A stretch of 64,000 bases of DNA from Janibacter sp. HTCC2649 (GTDB lineage Bacteria; Actinomycetota; Actinomycetes; Actinomycetales; Dermatophilaceae): positions 3,166,139-3,230,138 of the forward strand of contig NZ_CH672413.1 of the NCBI RefSeq assembly GCF_000152705.1. Direction: 5' to 3'. Made by a program: the position numbers and the translations under genes. Under the pieces are notes generated by a model that was given only the letters and a program-made list of their open reading frames with translations, had not been told where the DNA came from and did no database searches. Shown one piece after another: positions 1 to 8,853 of the stretch (the first letter of the stretch is position 1; every line of letters begins with the position of its first letter).

Positions 1-602
1 AGCAGGCGTACGCGTACTACGGCGGGCTCCTCCACGACCACGGCCCCAAGAACGTCAGCACGGACATGAGCTGGCCCGAGGCCATGGCGATCTTCACCCA
101 GGGCCAGGCCGCCTTCTACACCGAGGCGAGCTCGCTCTACAAGAACGCCACCGACCCGGCCAAGTCCAAGGTTTCCGAGACGGTCGGCTTCGCTCCCTTC
201 CCGGAGGGCCCCGCCGGCTCCAAGCCCTACAACGTCCCGTCGTGGGCGCTGGGCATCAACGAGGCCTCCGAGAACAAGGCCAACGCGTGGAAGTTCATCG
301 AGTGGGCCACCACCAAGGAACAGACCCTCGCCAACCAGAAGGCCGGCGTTCCCGGCGCACGCACCTCGGTCTCGAGTGACGCGGACGCGACGTCGACCTA
401 CCCGAAGGACCTCGTCGAGGCGTCCACCGCCGGCGCCAAGAACGGTGTCGGTTTCGACCGACCCCAGGTCGTCAAGGTCCCCGAGGCTCGCGAGCTCGTC
501 GGACTCCCGATCGTCGATGCGATCACCGGCAAGGACTCGGGCGCAGCAGCGGACGAGGCTGCCAAGGCCTTCCAGGCCCTGCTCGACGACGAAGCGAAGT
601 GA
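1..602 (+). CDS. Sugar ABC transporter substrate-binding protein, C-terminal part
   Basis: The reading frame is open from the window edge (first full codon at base 3) to a TGA at 600-602, so only about the last 199 residues are present. The stretch has the look of a family 1 (CUT1) extracellular solute-binding protein: a segment ending in FTQGQAAFYTEAS, then FAPFPEGPAG, then a helix rich in Trp and Lys (KANAWKFIEWATTKEQ), which is typical of the C-terminal lobe. The signal peptide and lipobox lie outside the window. It is followed by two permeases and sugar-acid catabolic genes, so the likely ligand is an aldonate, a uronate or a sugar that yields them. The ligand itself is inference. Confidence 0.85.
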   Translation, partial: QAYAYYGGLLHDHGPKNVSTDMSWPEAMAIFTQGQAAFYTEASSLYKNATDPAKSKVSETVGFAPFPEGPAGSKPYNVPSWALGINEASENKANAWKFIEWATTKEQTLANQKAGVPGARTSVSSDADATSTYPKDLVEASTAGAKNGVGFDRPQVVKVPEARELVGLPIVDAITGKDSGAAADEAAKAFQALLDDEAK

Positions 603-722
603 CGGGCTGACTCAAGCCCTCGTCACGACCCGCGGGACCTGGTGCCGAGCGCCGCAGTGCACTCGGCACCAGGACCCGGGCCAGATCCACCCGACACCCA
701 CAGCAGCGAAGGTGAACCATCC

Positions 723-1640
723 ATGTCAGCTGACGCGCTCCCCGTGACGGGAACCTCAGGGTTCTCGCGCTGGGCGAACAATCACCGCAAGTGGCTCTTT
801 GCCTCTCCTGCCATGGCGTTCGTCGCCGTGCTCATCATCTTCCCGGTTGCCTGGACCCTCTTTCTCAGCCTCACCGACGCCGAAGGGTCGGTGCGCGCGG
901 AAAAGGAGTTCGTCGGGGCTCAGAACTACCTCGACGTGCTCACCGACACCGCGCGTTTCTGGCCCGCGGTGTGGCGCACCGTGCAGTTCACGGGTGTCGT
1001 GCTCCTCGTCGAGGTCGTCCTCGGCATGGCCATCGCTCTGCTCCTGTGGCGTCCGTTCAGGGGAGAGAAGTGGGTGAGGGTCGCGATCCTCATGCCCCTC
1101 GTCGCAACCCCGGTCGCCGTCGGCATGATGTGGCGGCTGATCTTCGACCCCAACATCGGCCTGGCCAACCAGGCCCTCGGCTGGGTCGGGATCCCCGCGC
1201 AGCCGTGGCTGGCCGGTGAGAACTCGGCCCTGTGGACGACGATGTTCATCGACATCTGGCAGTGGACCCCGATGGTGGTGCTCATCCTCCTCGCCGGCCT
1301 GACGTCCCTCTCGGACGAGCCGCAGGAGGCCGCCCTCATCGACGGTGCCAACGGCTGGCAGCGCTTCCGCTACATCACGCTCCCGCTGCTGAAGTCGACG
1401 GTGATCGTCGCGATCCTGCTCCGCGGCATCGACGCGCTCAAGACCTTCGACATCCTCTATGCCACCAAGGGCAAGGGCGGTGGCAGCTACCACGAGGTCG
1501 AGACGCTCAACGTCTACGCCTACGGCCTGAGCTTCGACTACAACGAGTACGGCACGAGCTCAACGGTCCTCATCATCTTCTTCCTCCTCATCATCGGCTC
1601 CATGTGGGTCCTCACCTCACGTCGGAAGGCGGACTACTGA
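723..1640 (+). CDS. Sugar ABC transporter permease, first subunit
   Basis: This is a 305-residue CUT1-type inner-membrane permease of the MalF/UgpA family. About six hydrophobic segments are visible, the first near residues 25-50 (FASPAMAFVAVLIIFPVAW). The cytoplasmic coupling loop EAALIDGANGWQRFRYITLP, near residues 200-220, matches the EAA motif that docks on the ATPase. I chose ATG 723 because a GAAGGTG ribosome site precedes it; an in-frame ATG at 642 would place about 27 unlikely residues before it. Its stop overlaps the next permease by one base (TGATG). No ATP-binding subunit follows, so a shared MsiK-type ATPase encoded elsewhere is likely. Confidence 0.9.
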   Translation: MSADALPVTGTSGFSRWANNHRKWLFASPAMAFVAVLIIFPVAWTLFLSLTDAEGSVRAEKEFVGAQNYLDVLTDTARFWPAVWRTVQFTGVVLLVEVVLGMAIALLLWRPFRGEKWVRVAILMPLVATPVAVGMMWRLIFDPNIGLANQALGWVGIPAQPWLAGENSALWTTMFIDIWQWTPMVVLILLAGLTSLSDEPQEAALIDGANGWQRFRYITLPLLKSTVIVAILLRGIDALKTFDILYATKGKGGGSYHEVETLNVYAYGLSFDYNEYGTSSTVLIIFFLLIIGSMWVLTSRRKADY

Positions 1641-2455
1641 TGCGCAGCGGATCTGCATACAAGGTCTTTCGGATCGCCGCCCTGGTCCTCGTCGTCATCG
1701 GGCTCCTCCTGCCCCTCATCTGGATGGTGGCGGCGTCACTCAAGACGAACGTCGACATCTACGACACGAGCAAGGCGTTGCTCTTCTCGCCCACCGTCGA
1801 GAACTACAAGACCGTCCTCGACCAGGCCAACTACGTCACCTTCATCATCAACAGCCTCTGGGTTGCGTTCGCCTCGACCGTGCTGTCGCTCCTGCTCGGC
1901 GTCCCGGCTGCCTACTCCATGAGCCGGTTCGCGATGAAGCGCTCGGCTCTCGTCGTCCTCATGGCCCGAGTCATCCCCGGCGTCTCGCTCCTCGTGCCGT
2001 GGTTCTACGTCTTCAGCAACCTCAAGCTCGTCGGCGGCTTCACGGTCCTCGTCCTCAGCCACATGTTCGTGTCGCTGCCGCTCGTCGTCTACATCATGAT
2101 GGGGTTCTTCGACGGCATGCCGCTCGAGCTGGAGGAGTCGGGCCAGGTCGACGGACTGACCCCGATCGGCGCGTTCCGCCTGATCACCCTGCCACTGTCG
2201 ACGCCCGGGATCGCGACGGCCGGGATCCTGGCCTTCATCTTCTCGTGGAACAACTTCATGTTCGCGCTGGTGCTCTCGGGTGCCAAGACGAAGACCCTGC
2301 CGGTCGCGATCTTCGACTTCGTCGGGTATGCCGCGATCGACTGGGGTGGCCTCATGGCCGCCGCGACCGTCGTCACGGTGCCGATCATGGTCATCGCCCT
2401 CCTCGCCCAGAAGTACGTCGTCTCCGGCCTCACCGCCGGTGCGACCAAGGGCTGA
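1640..2455 (+). CDS. Sugar ABC transporter permease, second subunit
   Basis: This 271-residue protein belongs to the MalG/UgpE family of CUT1 permeases. Six hydrophobic segments are visible, starting with residues 9-30. The EAA-like loop reads LELEESGQVDGLTPIGAFRL (about residues 165-185), and the C-terminus ends KYVVSGLTAGATKG, which is typical of the family. The start overlaps the stop of the first permease (TGATG), so the two are translationally coupled and should form a heterodimer. The first GTATGCCG octamer of the window lies in this gene at 2326, read as Tyr-Ala. Confidence 0.9.
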   Translation: MRSGSAYKVFRIAALVLVVIGLLLPLIWMVAASLKTNVDIYDTSKALLFSPTVENYKTVLDQANYVTFIINSLWVAFASTVLSLLLGVPAAYSMSRFAMKRSALVVLMARVIPGVSLLVPWFYVFSNLKLVGGFTVLVLSHMFVSLPLVVYIMMGFFDGMPLELEESGQVDGLTPIGAFRLITLPLSTPGIATAGILAFIFSWNNFMFALVLSGAKTKTLPVAIFDFVGYAAIDWGGLMAAATVVTVPIMVIALLAQKYVVSGLTAGATKG

Positions 2456-2461
2456 TCGCGG

Positions 2462-3613
2462 ATGGCATCCACGATCGAGCGGGTCGAGACCTTCCTCGTC
2501 GCACCCCGGTGGCTCTTCGTGCGGATCGAGACCTCTGACGGGATCGTCGGCTGGGGCGAGGCCACGTGCGAGGGCCGGTCCGAGACCGTGCGCACCGCAG
2601 TGGAGCAGCTCGCCGAGATGGTCATCGGTGGCGATCCGGAACGGATCGAGGACCACTGGGCGGTCATGACCAAGGGGTCGTTCTATCGCGGCGGCCCGAT
2701 CCTGGGCAGTGCCGTCTCCGGTATTGACCAGGCGCTCTGGGACATCAAGGGCAAGAGGTATGCCGTTCCCGTGCACCAGCTGCTCGGCGGGGCCGTGCGT
2801 GACCGGGTGCGGGTGTACGGCTGGGTCGGGGGCGACGAGCCCAACGAGGTCCGTGACCACATCGCCGAGCAGATGGCGGCTGGCCTCACGGCCGTGAAGA
2901 TGAACGCGAGCGGACGCATGTCCCCACTGGGGACGGTGGCCGAGATCGACGGTGTCGTCGCTCGTGTCGCTGCCGCTCGTGAGGTGCTCGGAGACCACGG
3001 CGACGTGGCCGTGGACTTCCACGGCCGCTTCACCCTCGCCAACGCACGCCGGGTCGCACCTCTGCTCGAGCCCTACCGACCGATGTTCCTCGAGGAGCCG
3101 GTGACCCCGGAGAACTCGCACCTCATCGGTGAGTTCGTCCGCTCGACGACGACTCCGGTGTCGACGGGGGAGCGGCTCTACGGCCGCCAGGAGTTCCTTC
3201 CCGTGCTCCAGGCCGGGGTGGCCGTGGTCCAGCCTGACCTCTCACACGCTGGCGGGATCACCGAGGTCCGCAAGATCGCCTCGCTCGCCGAGACCTTCGA
3301 CGCGGCCCTGGCGCCGCACTGCCCGCTGGGGCCACTCGCCCTCGCGTCCTCCCTGCAGGTGGCCTTCGCGACGTCGAACCACCTCATCCAGGAGCAGAGC
3401 ATCGGCATCCACTACAACCAGACAGCGGACGTCCTCGACTACCTCGTGGACACCAAACCGCTGGAGTTCGTCGACGGCCACATCGCTCGGCTCACGGGTC
3501 CCGGGCTCGGCATCGAGATCGACGAGGCCGCCGTGCGTGCCGCAGACAAGGCGGGTCACGCGTGGCGCGGCCCGGTGTGGCGTCAGCCCGACGGCACGTT
3601 CGCGGAGTGGTGA
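2462..3613 (+). CDS. dgoD: D-galactonate dehydratase (enolase superfamily)
   Basis: This 383-residue enzyme has the size of E. coli DgoD (EC 4.2.1.6), which converts D-galactonate to 2-keto-3-deoxygalactonate. Enolase-superfamily features can be read directly: KMNA at 146-149, Asp185 and His187 in DFHGRF, the LEEP glutamate near 211, Glu237 in STGERL, and His286 in APHCPLGP. These match the DgoD metal ligands and the acid/base histidines. The ATG lies six bases after the permease stop. The aldolase that follows overlaps by one base, so dehydration and cleavage are co-expressed. The substrate could be a related aldonate, but all the DgoD hallmark residues are present. Confidence 0.88.
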   Translation: MASTIERVETFLVAPRWLFVRIETSDGIVGWGEATCEGRSETVRTAVEQLAEMVIGGDPERIEDHWAVMTKGSFYRGGPILGSAVSGIDQALWDIKGKRYAVPVHQLLGGAVRDRVRVYGWVGGDEPNEVRDHIAEQMAAGLTAVKMNASGRMSPLGTVAEIDGVVARVAAAREVLGDHGDVAVDFHGRFTLANARRVAPLLEPYRPMFLEEPVTPENSHLIGEFVRSTTTPVSTGERLYGRQEFLPVLQAGVAVVQPDLSHAGGITEVRKIASLAETFDAALAPHCPLGPLALASSLQVAFATSNHLIQEQSIGIHYNQTADVLDYLVDTKPLEFVDGHIARLTGPGLGIEIDEAAVRAADKAGHAWRGPVWRQPDGTFAEW

Positions 3614-4257
3614 TGCAACCCGGACAGCTGCCTGCGCTCGTGCGGGCCCACCGCATCATGGCCATCATTCGCGGCACATCGCAGGAGGCTGCGCTCGACA
3701 CCGGCCGGGTGCTGATCGAGGAGGGGATTCGCCTCGTCGAGATCACCCTCACGACGCCGGGGGCACTGGCCACGATCGAGGCCCTTCGCGCCCTGACCCC
3801 AGAGGGGTCCTTCGTCGGGGCCGGGACCGTGCTCACCGAGGATGACGTTGCCGCGGCCCAGAGCGCTGGCGCCGAGTTCGTCGTCACCCCAGCCGTGACG
3901 CCCTCGGTCGCCGAGGCCGCGCGACGCGGGATGCCCTGTGCTGCAGGGGCATTCACGGCAAGCGAGGCCTATCTGGCGTTCACGGCGGGCGCGGAGCTCA
4001 TCAAGCTCTTCCCGGCCTCGACCGGCGGCCCTGCCTACCTCAAGGCCCTGCGGGACCCCTTCCCGCAGATTCCCTTCATGGCCGTTGGCGGTGTCGGCAT
4101 CTCCGAGGCCCGGGCCTACCTCACGGCCGGCGCCATCGGTGCCGGTGTGGGTGGACCGCTCGTCGGGGACGCCGCCAACGGGGGGTCGCTCGACGCGCTG
4201 CGCCACCGCGCCCGGGCCTTCGCCTCGTGGGCGGGGGATGCGGGGGAGTCGTCGTGA
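3613..4257 (+). CDS. 2-keto-3-deoxy-6-phosphogluconate/galactonate aldolase
   Basis: This 214-residue class I aldolase of the KDPG/KDPGal family (Eda/DgoA) splits the phosphorylated 2-keto-3-deoxy acid into pyruvate and glyceraldehyde-3-phosphate. Glu43 in EITLTTP and the Schiff-base Lys131 in LIKLFPAS are both present, as is the FVGAGTVLT strand. The ATG at 3613 overlaps the dehydratase stop (TGATG). An in-frame ATG at 3562 lies inside the previous gene and is unlikely. Enzymes of this family often accept both epimers, which fits an operon carrying both galactonate and mannonate dehydratases. Confidence 0.9.
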   Translation: MQPGQLPALVRAHRIMAIIRGTSQEAALDTGRVLIEEGIRLVEITLTTPGALATIEALRALTPEGSFVGAGTVLTEDDVAAAQSAGAEFVVTPAVTPSVAEAARRGMPCAAGAFTASEAYLAFTAGAELIKLFPASTGGPAYLKALRDPFPQIPFMAVGGVGISEARAYLTAGAIGAGVGGPLVGDAANGGSLDALRHRARAFASWAGDAGESS

Positions 4258-5198
4258 CCGTGGACGTCCTCACCATCGGCGAAGCCCTCGTCTCGTTCCG
4301 CTCACCGGGCCCACTCGCGTTCGGTGCCGCCATCACCCCGGGACTGGCGGGAGCAGAGTCCAACGTTGCCATCGGGTTGGCCCGCCTCGGGCACTCGGTG
4401 CAGTGGCTCGGCCGGGTCGGCGACGACGCCTTCGGTGGTGAGATCGTGCGAACCCTGCGCGGCGAGGGTGTGGAGGTCGACCGGGTCGTCGTCGACGGCA
4501 CCGCCCCCACGGGACTCATGCTCCTCGAGCAGCGCACCGCTGATCTCACGCGCGTCGAGTACCACCGCGCTGGTTCAGCCGGCTCGCGGCTGTCACCGGA
4601 GGACCTTGATCCGATCGCCTTCGAGGACGTCCGCTCCCTCCACGTCACGGGCATCACCACGGCGATCTCTGCATCGGCAGCCGCCACCGTGCAGGCCGCC
4701 GTCGAACGCGCCTCTGCCGCGGGCGCTTTCGTCTCCCTCGACGTCAACCACCGCGCCCGGCTCTGGGCCAGGGGCGACGCGACGGCCACCCTGCGCCCCT
4801 TGCTCCCTCACGTGTCCCTCCTCATCGCCAGTGAGGACGAGCTCGACCTCGTGGCCCCCGGCCCTGAGGACGAAGCCGTGGCCTCCCTCCTGGGCGGGCG
4901 CGTCGAGCAGGTCGCCATCAAGCGCGGCTCCGACGGCGCCTCCCTGCTCACGTCCGACGGACGGGTGGACGCAGCCGCCCGGGCCGTCACGGCGATCGAC
5001 ACGGTCGGGGCCGGTGACGCGTTCTGCGCCGGCCTGATCAGCGGCCACCTCGACGGGCTCGATCCCGTGGGCCGGCTCGACCGGGCGGTCCAGCTGGGGG
5101 CCTGGGCCGTGAGCACCTTCGGGGACTGGCAGGGGCTCCCGCGTCGCCACGACCTGGTCGACCTTGCGACGCACCGCCCCGGCGAGACGATCCGCTGA
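4254..5198 (+). CDS. PfkB-family 2-keto-3-deoxy sugar acid kinase
   Basis: This 314-residue ribokinase-fold kinase most likely phosphorylates 2-keto-3-deoxygluconate or galactonate (KdgK-like) before the aldolase step. The N-terminal GEALVSFR and AGAESNVAIGLARLG segments and the C-terminal PfkB signature DTVGAGDAF, with the catalytic Asp at about residue 255, are visible. I chose GTG 4254 because it overlaps the aldolase stop (GTGA) and follows GGGGGAG at 4242-4248. Substrate assignment rests on position between an aldolase and two aldonate dehydratases; other sugar kinases of the family cannot be excluded by sequence alone. Confidence 0.82.
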   Translation: MTVDVLTIGEALVSFRSPGPLAFGAAITPGLAGAESNVAIGLARLGHSVQWLGRVGDDAFGGEIVRTLRGEGVEVDRVVVDGTAPTGLMLLEQRTADLTRVEYHRAGSAGSRLSPEDLDPIAFEDVRSLHVTGITTAISASAAATVQAAVERASAAGAFVSLDVNHRARLWARGDATATLRPLLPHVSLLIASEDELDLVAPGPEDEAVASLLGGRVEQVAIKRGSDGASLLTSDGRVDAAARAVTAIDTVGAGDAFCAGLISGHLDGLDPVGRLDRAVQLGAWAVSTFGDWQGLPRRHDLVDLATHRPGETIR

Positions 5199-5262
5199 CC
5201 CACGCACCCGGCATACGCCGCTGAATGTCACCTGACCACAACGCAACTCGAGAGGACAGCTC

Positions 5263-6492
5263 GTGAAGATCGTCGCCGCAGACGTCATCGTCTCCAGCCC
5301 CGACCGCAACTTCGTGACGCTCCAGATCACGACCGACGAAGGCATCACGGGCCTCGGCGACGCCACCCTCAACGGGCGTGAGCTCGCCGTCGCGTCCTAC
5401 CTCAAGGACCACGTCGTCCCGCTCCTGATCGGCCGTGACCCGCACCGGATCGAGGACGCCTGGCAGTTCCTCTACCGCTCGGCCTACTGGCGCCGCGGGC
5501 CCGTGACCATGGCTGCCATCGCCGCGGTCGATGTCGCGCTGTGGGACATCAAGGCCAAGGCGGCGGGGATGCCGCTCTACCAGCTCCTCGGGGGTGCCTC
5601 GCGCACCGGGATCATGGCCTACGGTCACGCGTCGGGTCGCGACACGGAGGAGCTCTTCGACTCCATCCGCAAGCACCTCGACCTCGGCTACCGGTCGATC
5701 CGCGTGCAGACGGCCGTGCCGGGGATCAACGCCGTATACGGGGTGGCGGCCCAGCCCAGCGCCGACGGGAAGCGCTATGACTACGAGCCGGCGCAGCGCA
5801 CCCCGCTCCCGGCCGAGGAGGACTGGGACACGCGGGCCTACCTGCGGCACATCCCCGCGGTGTTCGAGGCCGTCCGCTCCGAGTTCGGTCCCGAGCTGCC
5901 GCTGCTGCACGACGGACACCACCGGATGACACCGATCCAGGCCGCGAAGCTCGGGAAGTCCCTCGAGCCCTACGACCTCTTCTGGCTCGAGGACTGCACA
6001 CCGGCCGAGAACCAGGACGCCTTGCGGCTCGTGCGCCAGCACACGACGACCCCGCTCGCGATCGGCGAGATCTTCAACACCGTGTGGGACTACCAGACGC
6101 TCATCCAGGAACAGCTCATCGACTATGTGCGCTCGGCTGTCACTCACACCGGTGGCATCACGGCGCTCAAGAAGATCCTCGACTTCGCGGCGCAGTACCA
6201 GGTGAAGTCCGGCATCCACGGGCCCACCGACATCTCACCGGTCGGCATGGCGGCGGCGCTGCACCTCGACCTCGCGATCCACAACTTCGGGATCCAGGAG
6301 TACATGCAGCACGGCGCCCTCACCAACGAGGTGTTCCAGCAGTCGTTCAGCTTCGAGGACGGGTACCTTCACCCGGGGGAGCAGCCGGGCCTCGGGGTCG
6401 AGCTCGACCTGACGGCCGCGGCAGCGCACCCTTACCAAGCGGCGTACCTGCCGTTCAACCGACTGAAGGACGGAACCGTCCATGACTGGTGA
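5263..6492 (+). CDS. D-mannonate/D-gluconate dehydratase, ManD type (RspA-like)
   Basis: This 409-residue enolase-superfamily dehydratase closely follows the ManD pattern ([10 protein letters not shown] start, TVHDW end). Readable active-site residues are Tyr159, Asp217 and His219 in LHDGHH, Glu243 in WLEDC, Glu269 in IGEI, and His319 in HGPTD. With a constant offset of seven these correspond to Asp210, His212, Glu236, Glu262, His312 and Pro314 of characterised ManD. From memory, Pro at position 314 marks low-activity enzymes that also take gluconate, while Ala marks true mannonate dehydratases. The GTG start follows AGAGGA. The product 2-keto-3-deoxygluconate would feed the kinase and aldolase upstream. 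Confidence 0.88.
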   Translation: MKIVAADVIVSSPDRNFVTLQITTDEGITGLGDATLNGRELAVASYLKDHVVPLLIGRDPHRIEDAWQFLYRSAYWRRGPVTMAAIAAVDVALWDIKAKAAGMPLYQLLGGASRTGIMAYGHASGRDTEELFDSIRKHLDLGYRSIRVQTAVPGINAVYGVAAQPSADGKRYDYEPAQRTPLPAEEDWDTRAYLRHIPAVFEAVRSEFGPELPLLHDGHHRMTPIQAAKLGKSLEPYDLFWLEDCTPAENQDALRLVRQHTTTPLAIGEIFNTVWDYQTLIQEQLIDYVRSAVTHTGGITALKKILDFAAQYQVKSGIHGPTDISPVGMAAALHLDLAIHNFGIQEYMQHGALTNEVFQQSFSFEDGYLHPGEQPGLGVELDLTAAAAHPYQAAYLPFNRLKDGTVHDW

Positions 6493-7015
6493 GCCGACCC
6501 GGCACGTCGTCGTCATGGGGGTGTCGGGCAGTGGGAAGACGACCATCGCGCACGGAGTCGCCGACGAGACCGGGCTCGAGTTCGCGGAGGCTGATGCGTT
6601 CCACTCGCCCGAGAACATCGCCACAATGCAGCGCGGGATCCCGCTGACCGACGAGGACCGCTGGCCGTGGCTGCGCTCGCTGGCCGAGTGGATGGACGCC
6701 AGGGCGGACGCCGGGGTCTCGACGATCATCACGTGTTCGGCGCTCAAGCGGACCTACCGAGACGTGCTGCGCGAGGGGCCGCCGTCGGTCGACTTCCTCC
6801 ACCTCGACGGGCCGGCCGAGGTCATCAAGGGCCGGATGTCGAAGCGTGAGGGCCACTTCATGCCGGCCAGCCTGCTCCAGTCGCAGCTCGCGACCCTGGA
6901 GGCGCTTGAGCCCGACGAGAGCGGCATCGTCCTCGACCTGCGCCAGCCCCCGGAGCAGCTCATCGAGCGCGCGCTCACCTGGCTCGACATCGCACCGGCG
7001 GTTGCCACCCACTGA
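6482..7015 (+). CDS. gntK: Gluconokinase
   Basis: This 177-residue P-loop kinase of the GntK family (EC 2.7.1.12) makes 6-phosphogluconate from gluconate. The Walker A motif GVSGSGKTT spans residues 13-21. [19 protein letters not shown] and TDEDRWPWL are characteristic of gluconate binding, and [10 protein letters not shown] and [12 protein letters not shown] follow in the usual order. The ATG lies inside the last codons of the dehydratase gene (11-base overlap), so it is the last gene of the operon. Only 11 bases separate its stop from the convergent SGNH hydrolase stop. Confidence 0.93.
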   Translation: MTGEPTRHVVVMGVSGSGKTTIAHGVADETGLEFAEADAFHSPENIATMQRGIPLTDEDRWPWLRSLAEWMDARADAGVSTIITCSALKRTYRDVLREGPPSVDFLHLDGPAEVIKGRMSKREGHFMPASLLQSQLATLEALEPDESGIVLDLRQPPEQLIERALTWLDIAPAVATH

Positions 7016-7026
7016 CGTCGAGTCGA

Positions 7027-7875
7027 TCAACGACGGCGTATGCCGCCCGCTCGCCCGGACGTCTCGAGTTCCGTTCTCGCGAGGGCGCGTTCGCGAGCGA
7101 GGCGCTTCATGCCGTCGGCTGGTCGGATCGGCTCGGGCCACTTGGGCAGGGCGTGGTCGCCCTCCGACCGACCGGTCAGCCGACGGCGCACCAGCGGCGC
7201 CACCTCGGTGCGCAGGAACCGGCCCTCGTCGCGCACTGCCCGGCGCCACCCACGAGGCTCCCACTCGTCGAGCTCACGCACCTTGAGGGTGTGGGGGACC
7301 CCGAGCTCGCGCAGGACGAACGCCGCCATGCGCTTGTGCCCCAACCGGTTCATGTGGATCTTGTCGGGCGCCCAGAGGCGGCGGTCGTCGTACTCCCGCA
7401 TCAGGGAGTGGTCGAGCAACGTCGCGCCATGGGTCGACGCGAGGTCGCGCACCGCGTCGTTGAAGGTGAGGACCCGGCGCCGCAACGGTTCGAGCAGCGC
7501 GGTCGTGCGCATGTCGAAGGCCGTGAAGACGAGGACGTGGGCGCCGCTCTCCGTGAGTCGCGTCAACGCTTCCTCGTAGCGACCCATCAACGCCTCGAGA
7601 TCCGAACGCAGCGAGAGCAGGTCGTTGCCTCCGGCGTAGAACGAGATGTGCGTCGGTGCCAGCGCCAAAGCATCGTCGAACTGGTCCTCGACGATCTGGT
7701 CGAGCACCTTGCTACGGATGGCGAAGTTCGCGTACTCCCACCGGCGATCGGCTCGGCCCAGCTGTCGAGCCATCCGGTCGGCCCACCCGCGAAACCCGTT
7801 GGGGTAGTGCAGGTTCGGATCGCCCACGCCCTCGGTGAAGGAGTCTCCGAGCGCGACGAACCGACCTGGCTGCAT
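7027..7875 (-). CDS. SGNH/GDSL-family hydrolase, first of a divergent pair
   Basis: This 282-residue protein carries the SGNH esterase blocks: FVALGDSFTEG (nucleophile Ser12), an Asn-containing YAGGNDLL block and DKIHMNRLGH with the catalytic Asp-x-x-His. No signal peptide is visible, so it is probably cytoplasmic. The C-terminal third is Arg-rich and ends GGIRRR. Its own isoleucine there uses ATA, within a GTATGCCG octamer at 7038. Its paralog at 8008-8823 is transcribed away from it. Substrates of such actinobacterial SGNH proteins are generally unknown; acyl ester hydrolysis is inferred from the fold. Confidence 0.85.
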   Translation of the reverse strand: MQPGRFVALGDSFTEGVGDPNLHYPNGFRGWADRMARQLGRADRRWEYANFAIRSKVLDQIVEDQFDDALALAPTHISFYAGGNDLLSLRSDLEALMGRYEEALTRLTESGAHVLVFTAFDMRTTALLEPLRRRVLTFNDAVRDLASTHGATLLDHSLMREYDDRRLWAPDKIHMNRLGHKRMAAFVLRELGVPHTLKVRELDEWEPRGWRRAVRDEGRFLRTEVAPLVRRRLTGRSEGDHALPKWPEPIRPADGMKRLARERALARTELETSGRAGGIRRR

Positions 7876-7976
7876 ACGCCATGCCTTTCACGAATCTCGT
7901 CCCGTCTCAATGCCCTGCGGGCCCTGTCGGCAGGTGTTCTTCGAGATGTCCCCTTCCCGTCAACGGGACGACACGG

Positions 7977-7999
7977 GGTATGCCGCGGCACGGCATACC
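7977..7999. promoter_or_regulatory. Inverted octamer pair just before the 8008 start codon
   Basis: GGTATGCCG (7977-7985) and CGGCATACC (7991-7999) form a perfect 9-base inverted repeat with a 5-base loop. The pair lies between the two divergent SGNH hydrolase genes and ends 8 bases before the GTG at 8008. A TACCGT hexamer at 7996-8001 overlaps the right arm and has the spacing of a -10 box for a leaderless transcript. It could therefore act as an operator or hairpin, or simply be a paired copy of the dispersed octamer. Confidence 0.6.
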
Positions 8000-8007
8000 G
8001 TCCGCTC

Positions 8008-8823
8008 GTGGCCAGGTTCGTCGCTCTGGGCGACTCACTCACGGAAGGGGTCGGCGACCCCCACCCTGCCTGGCCCAACGGGCTGCGGGGCTGGGCGGAT
8101 CTCGTCGCGGCTCTGCTCGCAGCGCACGACCCCGCCTCGGACTACGCGAACCTCGCGCTGCGCGGCAAGACCGCGCGCGACGTTGCGGCCGAACAGCTGC
8201 CTGCCGCCGTGGAGCTCCAGCCCGACATCGTGACGATCTGGGCCGGCGGCAACGACATCCTGCGTCCGAGGCTGCGGCTCGACAACGTGTTGGCACCTCT
8301 CGACCATGCCCTCGCGCAGTTCGCGGCGACGACCACGGTCATCGTCTTCACCGGCTTCGAGATCAGCGGGTCGCCGGTCCTCACGCCTCTGCGCGCACGC
8401 GTCCGGGCCCTCAACACCGGCTTGCGCGAGATCGCCGGGGATCGTGGTGCCCTCGTCGCGGACGTGTCGGAGCGTGGCGCCTGGGCGGATCGGCGGCTCT
8501 GGGCGGGGGACCGGGTCCATCCGTCGCCGCTGGGCCACCAACGTCTGGCGGCCCAGGTCGCACACCTCCTTGGACTCGGTGCCCACGCCGCTGAGGCGCC
8601 GGCGCTGGATCCGCCGCGCCCGTCCCGGTTCGGCCAGACCCTCGCTGCCGAGGTCGAGTGGTGGCGCGTCCACGCTGCTCCGCACATCGCGCGCTGGGCC
8701 ACCGGCGCCTCCCGGCGCGAGCTCGTCGTGCCCAAGTGGTCGGTACCGGTGAGGCCGGCCGGGACCTTCCCGTGGTTCGACATCGACAACGATCTGGGGG
8801 CAAGTTCCGCGCCGTCGCAGTGA
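8008..8823 (+). CDS. SGNH/GDSL-family hydrolase, second of a divergent pair
   Basis: This 271-residue paralog of the 7027-7875 protein has FVALGDSLTEGVGDP (nucleophile near Ser10), IWAGGNDILRPR and DRVHPSPLGHQRL with the Asp-x-x-His pair. I chose GTG 8008 because the SGNH block 1 begins within five residues of it. No ribosome site is visible and a TACCGT hexamer sits 6 bases upstream, which suggests a leaderless mRNA. Both paralogs share a C-terminal arm with a PKW-x-x-P-x-RP motif before the end. No signal peptide is seen. The function beyond esterase/lipase chemistry is unknown. Confidence 0.85.
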   Translation: MARFVALGDSLTEGVGDPHPAWPNGLRGWADLVAALLAAHDPASDYANLALRGKTARDVAAEQLPAAVELQPDIVTIWAGGNDILRPRLRLDNVLAPLDHALAQFAATTTVIVFTGFEISGSPVLTPLRARVRALNTGLREIAGDRGALVADVSERGAWADRRLWAGDRVHPSPLGHQRLAAQVAHLLGLGAHAAEAPALDPPRPSRFGQTLAAEVEWWRVHAAPHIARWATGASRRELVVPKWSVPVRPAGTFPWFDIDNDLGASSAPSQ

Positions 8824-8853
8824 AGTCCCAGCCTTGGGCGGCATGATGGCGGG

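Noticed and set aside
756-1493. Long minus-strand open frame over the first permease
   Set aside because: It is the antisense shadow of a well-supported permease; composition is Glu/Asp/His/Arg-rich without any fold pattern.
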